From Podarcis raffonei (taxonomy: Eukaryota > Chordata > Lepidosauria > Squamata > Lacertidae), in contig NC_070618.1 of assembly GCF_027172205.1 (NCBI RefSeq), positions 6,144,001-6,208,000 on the forward strand: a stretch of DNA of 64,000 bases. Reading direction: 5' to 3'. Below are positions 61,001 to 64,000 of the stretch, piece after piece. The notes below the pieces were generated by a model. The model saw only the letters and a list, made by a program, of their open reading frames with translations, did not search any database and was not told where the DNA came from. Both the position numbers and the translations under genes were made by a program. Numbering within the stretch: position 1 is the first letter of the stretch; each line of letters starts with the position of its first letter.

Positions 61001-63480
61001 ACTCAGTTGCTTCTTCCACAAAACTCCACAGAAACTCCACACTTCCAATGCCAATTGACTCACTAGTTGCTATGTCAATGGACTAAGCATTAGGACCACC
61101 ATTTACCAAGCATCACTGGGGGCGAGGGGTGCAGAATGAAAGAAAAGAGGGGACAGAGAGAGAAGAGATTACAGTGGTACCTCAGGTTACATACGCTTCA
61201 GGTTACAGACTCCGCTAACCCAGAAATAGTGCTTCAGGTTAAGAACTTTGCTTCAGGATGAGAACAGAAATCGTGCTCCGGCGGCGTGGCAGCAGCTGGA
61301 GGCCCCATTAGCTAAAGTGGTGCTTCAGGTTAAGAACAGTTTCAGGTTAAGAACGGACCTCCGGAACGAATTAAGTACTTAACCCAAGGTACCACTGTAC
61401 TCTCGTCACCGTTATCTCAAGCACCCAATTTACTTTTCCTGTGAGTAAATGACTGGGATGGAAGGGGAAAGACTTCTCCACTCCTGGTGTAGACAATGCC
61501 AGGCTAGACAGACAATGGTCTGAATTGTTATCTGGCAGCTTCCTATATTCCTGCTACTAGAAAATGCACAATAAGTACTGAAGCTTAGACTGGGAAGAAA
61601 TGCACTTATGGACATCAGTTATTGATAAACTGCAGGCATCAGAGATATGTCATGTGTTTCTAGGGATGCCCAACAGATGGGGTGAAAGAGCAGAAAACCT
61701 TGTTGAAAGTCAGAAGTTCATAGAATCACAGAATTGTGGAGTTGGGACCCTGAGGGTCATCTAGACCAACCCGTTGCAATGCAGGAATCTCAACATGCAG
61801 TGCCCCCCCCCAATTTGAAACCATACCAGACCCTGCTTATTTGCAAATGTGCTGGCAGTTTTATTGCTGCACCGCTATCTCTAGTTGACGTATGACTGAA
61901 ATGAAGGTGGATTTACAAATTAGGTTTAGGTTATTTTAAAAACATCTGTATGTGCCATACGAATGCACACCAACAGTTTTAAATGTGGCATCAACCCTCA
62001 TGTAGTTTATGAATACTGTGTTTTTACATTCATGTTGGAATACACTTCAAAAGTCTTGTGGGGCCAATTACTCGACTGTATAATTCCTCAACACTTTCAC
62101 AAACAGTCACAGGGGGCAGAAAGATCCGAAATCACATTGCAATGCAATACAGTATTACAGAAGATTAAGATATGGGGACGAAAGTCAGTAAGCATGTGCA
62201 GGGCACAATTCTATGCTTCAAATTTCAATACCAGCTGCTAGACCCATACTTCAGGTTTTTGGGTGGGTGGGTGTATGTGGGTGGGTGGGTGTGACAGAGA
62301 GAATATAAAGAAGTGAAACACATTGTAGCTCAGTATCTAAATAGATCCCTTTTGAACACTGCAATGCTCTGTCCAGTTCTGGACACTGCAATTTAAGGAT
62401 ATTGACAAGCTGGTGTGTATGCAGAGGAGGGCGACTAAGATGATCAAAGGTCTGGAAACCAAGCCTTAAGAGGAGCAGTTGAGGGAGTTGGGTATTTTTA
62501 GCCTGGAAAAGAGGAGAGATGATAGCCATCTTCAAATATCTCAAGGGCTGCCACACGGAGGATGGAGCAAGCTTGTTTTCTCCTGCTCTGGAGGGTAGGA
62601 CTTGAACCAAATAACTTCAAGTTATAAGAAAGGAGATTCTGACTAAACATATGGGAAAACTTGAAAAGATGACTTCAAGTTACAAGAAAGGAGATTCCAA
62701 CTAAACATATGGGAAATTCTGACATTCACAGATTCCTCTGTAAATGTAAATTTACAGGTTCCTCTGTAAAATTTAGATTCCTCTGTAAATGTGGATATGA
62801 ATGGTTGTATTGCTATAATTATATACTTGCAAAATCAAATAAAATCTACTTCAGGAAGGAAAAAAGAAAACTTTCTGAGAGGAAGAGCTGTTCGACAGCG
62901 GACCGGGCTCCCTCGGAAGGTGAAGGACTCTCCTTCCTTGGGGTTTTTTTTTAAACAGAGGTTGGGTGGCCCCCTGCCCTGTACGACCCAGCCGAGATTT
63001 CTGCCTCGCAAAGGGGGTGGGTCTAGATGACCCTCGGGTCCCTTTCCAAGGTTTTACGATTCTAGGAAGGCGAGCTTTTCCCACCGCCGGTCACCTCGGC
63101 CTTCCTTACCCGCCAGGGGAGTACTCCAGGTTGAAGACGGCGCCGTGCGTGCGGGTGATGGGCGAAACCGAGTCGGCGGGCTGGATGGCGCCGTAGAGCC
63201 CCGTCATAGCCCGGAACGTGTCCCTCGCCGGCTCCACGCAGCGGCCGCCATGGCCCAGGCGCCGCCCGCGCACCCACGCGAACAGGCCCCCGCCGGGCAC
63301 CGAAACGGCGGCCGCCACCGCTGCTGCTGAGGAGGAGGCTGCTGCCGCTGAGGCGGCGGCGGCGGCGTCCGGGGGCGGCGGTTCCCGGGGGGGCGACGGA
63401 GGCGGCGGCGGCGGCGTCTGGTCCCCCTCGCCGCGAGGCGGCCGCTCCGGCGTCGGGCCCCAGCGCGCCTTCCAGCTCAT
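53771..63480 (-). CDS. DCAF10: DCAF10 (WDR32), WD40 receptor of CRL4 ubiquitin ligase
   Basis: DDB1- and CUL4-associated factor. Coding exons on the minus strand: 63480-63110, 59955-59842, 58990-58793, 56840-56638, 55634-55524, 55190-55045, 54139-53771. They sum to 1512 nt, 503 aa plus stop TAG at 53771-53773, with every junction in phase. The N-terminus is a Pro/Ala-rich low-complexity tract, then CVEPARDTFRAMTGLYGAIQ. WD40 blades follow: VLTVACEQTEVLLFDP, LFATCSDDTTIALWDLRK and LLVTSGFDGNVIIWDTN. The WDLR (about residues 181-184) is the WDxR motif that binds DDB1 in DCAFs. A Ser-rich linker precedes the last blades, which end CLSGRVSLYQPKF as in human. Human DCAF10 is 559 aa; the shortfall is in the N-terminal tract. 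Confidence 0.96.
54205..54660 (+). mobile_element. L2/CR1-like LINE, 3' end of reverse transcriptase
   Basis: Reads LVLTFKALNGLGPVYLKERI, TLRSSSEGLLEVPHLREVRL and APTLWNALPSDVKEINNYLT. One of the younger copies, in DCAF10 intron 6 in the opposite direction. Confidence 0.85.
54664..54993 (-). mobile_element. Sauria-type SINE, head truncated
   Basis: Tail and body present. The tRNA-like head is lost at the adjacent CA repeat. Subfamily with GTCCAGTCAAAGGTGACTAT. Confidence 0.85.
54999..55041. repeat. (CA)n microsatellite at the DCAF10 exon 6 donor
   Basis: About 21 CA units ending 4 nt from the exon on the plus strand, i.e. (TG)n directly after the gtag donor in the transcript. Confidence 0.95.
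55045..55190 (-). CDS. DCAF10: DCAF10 exon 6
   Basis: 146 nt, phase 1 to 0. It encodes GSPRNSLEVLTPEVPGERDR and continues GNCITSLQLHPKGWATLLRC, then SSNTDDQE. The acceptor is a tandem NAGNAG (cacagcag), so 55193 is an alternative exon start that adds one Ala. The donor is gtag followed at once by a long TG run. Confidence 0.94.
55524..55634 (-). CDS. DCAF10: DCAF10 exon 5 (Ser-rich linker)
   Basis: 111 nt, phase 1 to 1, acceptor ctttcttctcag, donor gtgtgt. It encodes DLTSATSSIPRSAGSPCHQS and then DTNPVSEKHMVRATQREG, the linker between WD blades. Confidence 0.94.
55726..55948. mobile_element. hAT-like MITE
   Basis: Ends CAGTGGTTCCCAACCTTTC / ATTTTGGGAACCACGGG. Confidence 0.65.
56638..56840 (-). 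CDS. DCAF10: DCAF10 exon 4
   Basis: 203 nt, phase 2 to 1, acceptor ctttccccag, donor gtaagt. It encodes CTEDGCPHKKFFHTRFLMRM and continues RLTPDCSKMLISTSSGYLLI, then LHDLDLTKSLEVVSYPILRA. It matches the family. Confidence 0.95.
56885..57235 (-). mobile_element. CR1/L2-like LINE 3' fragment
   Basis: Reverse copy: TTTATTATTATTTATTAAAT tail, then CCTCCCTGGGGACAGCATTC and GGGGAGCCACCACAGAAAAG. Confidence 0.7.
57291..57496. mobile_element. Tigger/pogo-like MITE (CAGTCATACCTCAGG type)
   Basis: Ends CAGTCATACCTCATGTTACG / CCGCAACCAGAGGTTCCACTG, TA flanks. Confidence 0.75.
57850..58160 (+). mobile_element. L2/CR1-like LINE, 3' end of reverse transcriptase
   Basis: Reads LVLTFKALNSLGPVYLKERL, TLRSSSKSLLAVPSLREVRL and APALWNTLPSDVKEIKYLTF. 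Confidence 0.85.
58169..58409 (-). mobile_element. Tigger/pogo-like MITE (CAGTGGTACCTCGGG type)
   Basis: Both ends and TA flanks. The right flank continues as (TTA)n to 58,432. Confidence 0.85.
58793..58990 (-). CDS. DCAF10: DCAF10 exon 3 (WD blades with WDxR)
   Basis: 198 nt, phase 2 to 2, acceptor catttgtag, donor gtaagc. It encodes FLDNRLFATCSDDTTIALWD with LRK following (WDLR DDB1-contact motif) and HTSWVKNIEYDTNTRLLVTS, then GFDGNVIIWDTN. Confidence 0.96.
59842..59955 (-). CDS. DCAF10: DCAF10 exon 2 (WD blade)
   Basis: 114 nt, phase 2 to 2, acceptor ctttcctatccag, donor gttggt. It encodes SVLTVACEQTEVLLFDPISS and continues KHIKTLSEAHEDCVNNIR, essentially identical to human. Confidence 0.95.
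60248..60605 (-). mobile_element. Sauria-type SINE
   Basis: Full-length. TCACATGTTATAT at 60231-60243 and 60606-60618. Confidence 0.93.
60712..60838. mobile_element. MITE (AATTCTGGGAACT type)
   Basis: ACTTTAACTCTCACAGCAAG to TGACTGTTAAAGTCGT with palindromic AATTCTGGGAACTTTGGCTT / AACTACAGTTCCCAGGATTC. Confidence 0.65.
61173..61397 (+). mobile_element. Tigger/pogo-like MITE (CAGTGGTACCTCGGG type)
   Basis: Ends CAGTGGTACCTCAGGTTAC / AACCCAAGGTACCACTG, TA flanks. Confidence 0.85.
61718..61800 (-). mobile_element. CR1-tail fragment
   Basis: CATAGAATCACAGAATTGTG, then GGGTCATCTAGACCAACCC and GCAATGCAGGAATC. Confidence 0.65.
62262..62292. repeat. (GGGT)n run
   Basis: GGGTGGGTGGGTGTATGTGG repeated; enough G-triplets for a possible G-quadruplex on the plus strand. 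Confidence 0.7.
62340..63066 (+). mobile_element. CR1 LINE 3' end, with internal duplication
   Basis: Reads like the CR1 end: GGGCGACTAAGATGATCAAA, GCCTGGAAAAGAGGAGAGAT, GTCTAGATGACCCTCGGGTC, ending ACGATTCTAGG. ACTTCAAGTT..AAGAAAGGAG is present twice (about 62,610 and 62,672), and an L1-like tail (GCAAAATCAAATAAAATC) lies at about 62,830. It ends 40 bases from DCAF10 exon 1. Confidence 0.75.
63110..63480 (-). CDS. DCAF10: DCAF10 exon 1
   Basis: 371 coding nt from ATG at 63480 (context gggATGA, moderate) to donor gtaagg, phase 2. Residues about 21-65 are Pro- then Ala/Ser-rich, from GC-rich triplets, and likely length-variable. The conserved part starts near HGGRCVEPARDTFR and ends HGAVFNLEYSPGG. 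A start further upstream in this frame is not evident. Confidence 0.9.
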
Positions 63481-63489
63481 CCCGAGCCC

Positions 63490-63720
63490 GGCCCCGCCGC
63501 CACCGGCAGCGGCATTCCTCTCTCCCCCTCACACACCCTTCGGCTTCCTCCGCCTCCTTCCCCCCGACTTCCGGTGCGGGGAGCACCCTTCGAAAAGGCG
63601 CCGGCCGGAAACACGGACCCGGCTCCGAAGGGCCGCCGGGATTCCTTTCCCCCAGAGGGGAGGTTCCCTGGCGCCCTGCTTTTAAAGCCTCGCCCCTTAT
63701 GAAGGCCACGCCTCCTTTGT
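63490..63720 (-). promoter_or_regulatory. DCAF10: DCAF10 CpG-island promoter
   Basis: A CpG-dense block continues from exon 1. It has an ETS core (ACTTCCGG, plus strand, 63567-63574) and no TATA. The island stops at about 63,720. The human neighbour EXOSC3, head-to-head with DCAF10, is not visible in the remaining 280 bases. Confidence 0.6.
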
Positions 63721-63825
63721 GGGTCGCCCCGCCCCCTGTGATTTCTGCCCCCCCAGAAGCAAGCTGGGGGGGGCGGGAGGGGGAATAAAAAATAAATTGT
63801 TACGGAAATTCCGGGGGGGCACATA

Positions 63826-63885
63826 TTATTATAATTATTATTATTAATTATTAATTATTATTATTATTATTATTATTATTATTTT
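63826..63885. repeat. (ATT)n microsatellite
   Basis: Imperfect then perfect ATT run beyond the DCAF10 CpG island. Confidence 0.9.
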
Positions 63886-64000
63886 ATTTTTATTATCTTT
63901 AAAGTTGTTAAATGATACAAATATTATGCCTGAATGTATCCTTTCAACTTGACAGCTCAGGGAAGTTACCTAACTTTAAAATAATATAAAATTAACTCCT

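Noticed and set aside
63062-63709. 215-codon minus-strand frame over the DCAF10 first exon
   Set aside because: A GC-rich shadow of DCAF10 exon 1 and promoter in another frame. The true frame is fixed by the conserved CVEPARDTF segment and splice phase.
63720-64000. EXOSC3 first exon, expected head-to-head with DCAF10
   Set aside because: Only CpG-island edge, a GC-rich patch and an ATT repeat are visible. The gene may start just past the window.

Overview
The window is nuclear DNA from a squamate reptile. Three vertebrate genes with spliced structures are recognisable. The interspersed repeats are of lizard type: about 15 Sauria-type SINE copies, Bov-B (RTE), L2/CR1-like and L1 LINE pieces, many short Tigger/pogo-like and hAT-like inverted-repeat elements, and solo LTRs. 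A lacertid-like lizard is possible, but the species cannot be fixed from what I see.

Genes. (1) FBXO10 lies on the minus strand from about 30.1 kb (CpG-rich putative first exon) down to 1,335. Eight coding exons join in frame to 847 codons: F-box, then a long run of parallel beta-helix repeats. The last coding exon or exons, about 110 residues by comparison with the human protein, lie beyond the left edge. (2) SLC25A51, the mitochondrial NAD+ carrier, lies on the plus strand. A CpG-island first exon ends at 39,439 and one coding exon spans 43,670-44,551 (293 aa), followed by a roughly 2 kb 3' UTR. (3) DCAF10, a WD40 substrate receptor of CUL4-DDB1, lies on the minus strand. Seven coding exons from 63,480 down to 53,771 join in frame to 503 aa. 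All coding exons have GT-AG borders and compatible phases, so none of the three looks like a pseudogene.

Layout. 1-25 kb holds the FBXO10 coding exons, with introns full of nested repeats and several repeat-free blocks that look like conserved regulatory DNA. 25-30 kb is FBXO10 intron 1 and promoter. 30-39 kb is a repeat-rich spacer (Bov-B, L1, SINEs, a solo LTR). 39-46.6 kb is SLC25A51. 46.6-52.4 kb is the convergent SLC25A51/DCAF10 spacer, with decayed LINE, zinc-finger and mariner fragments. 52.4-63.7 kb is DCAF10 and its CpG-island promoter.

Context. FBXO10 and SLC25A51 are divergent neighbours, and SLC25A51 and DCAF10 converge. From memory, human 9p13 has FBXO10-TOMM5-FRMPD1-TRMT10B-EXOSC3-DCAF10-SLC25A51. 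One inversion of the TOMM5-to-SLC25A51 block would give the order seen here. FBXO10 (SCF ligase) and DCAF10 (CRL4 ligase) are both ubiquitin-ligase receptors, but I see no sign that the three genes work together. I found no convincing new protein system. The notable signals are composite and nested mobile elements, the SLC25A51 promoter architecture, and candidate regulatory blocks.
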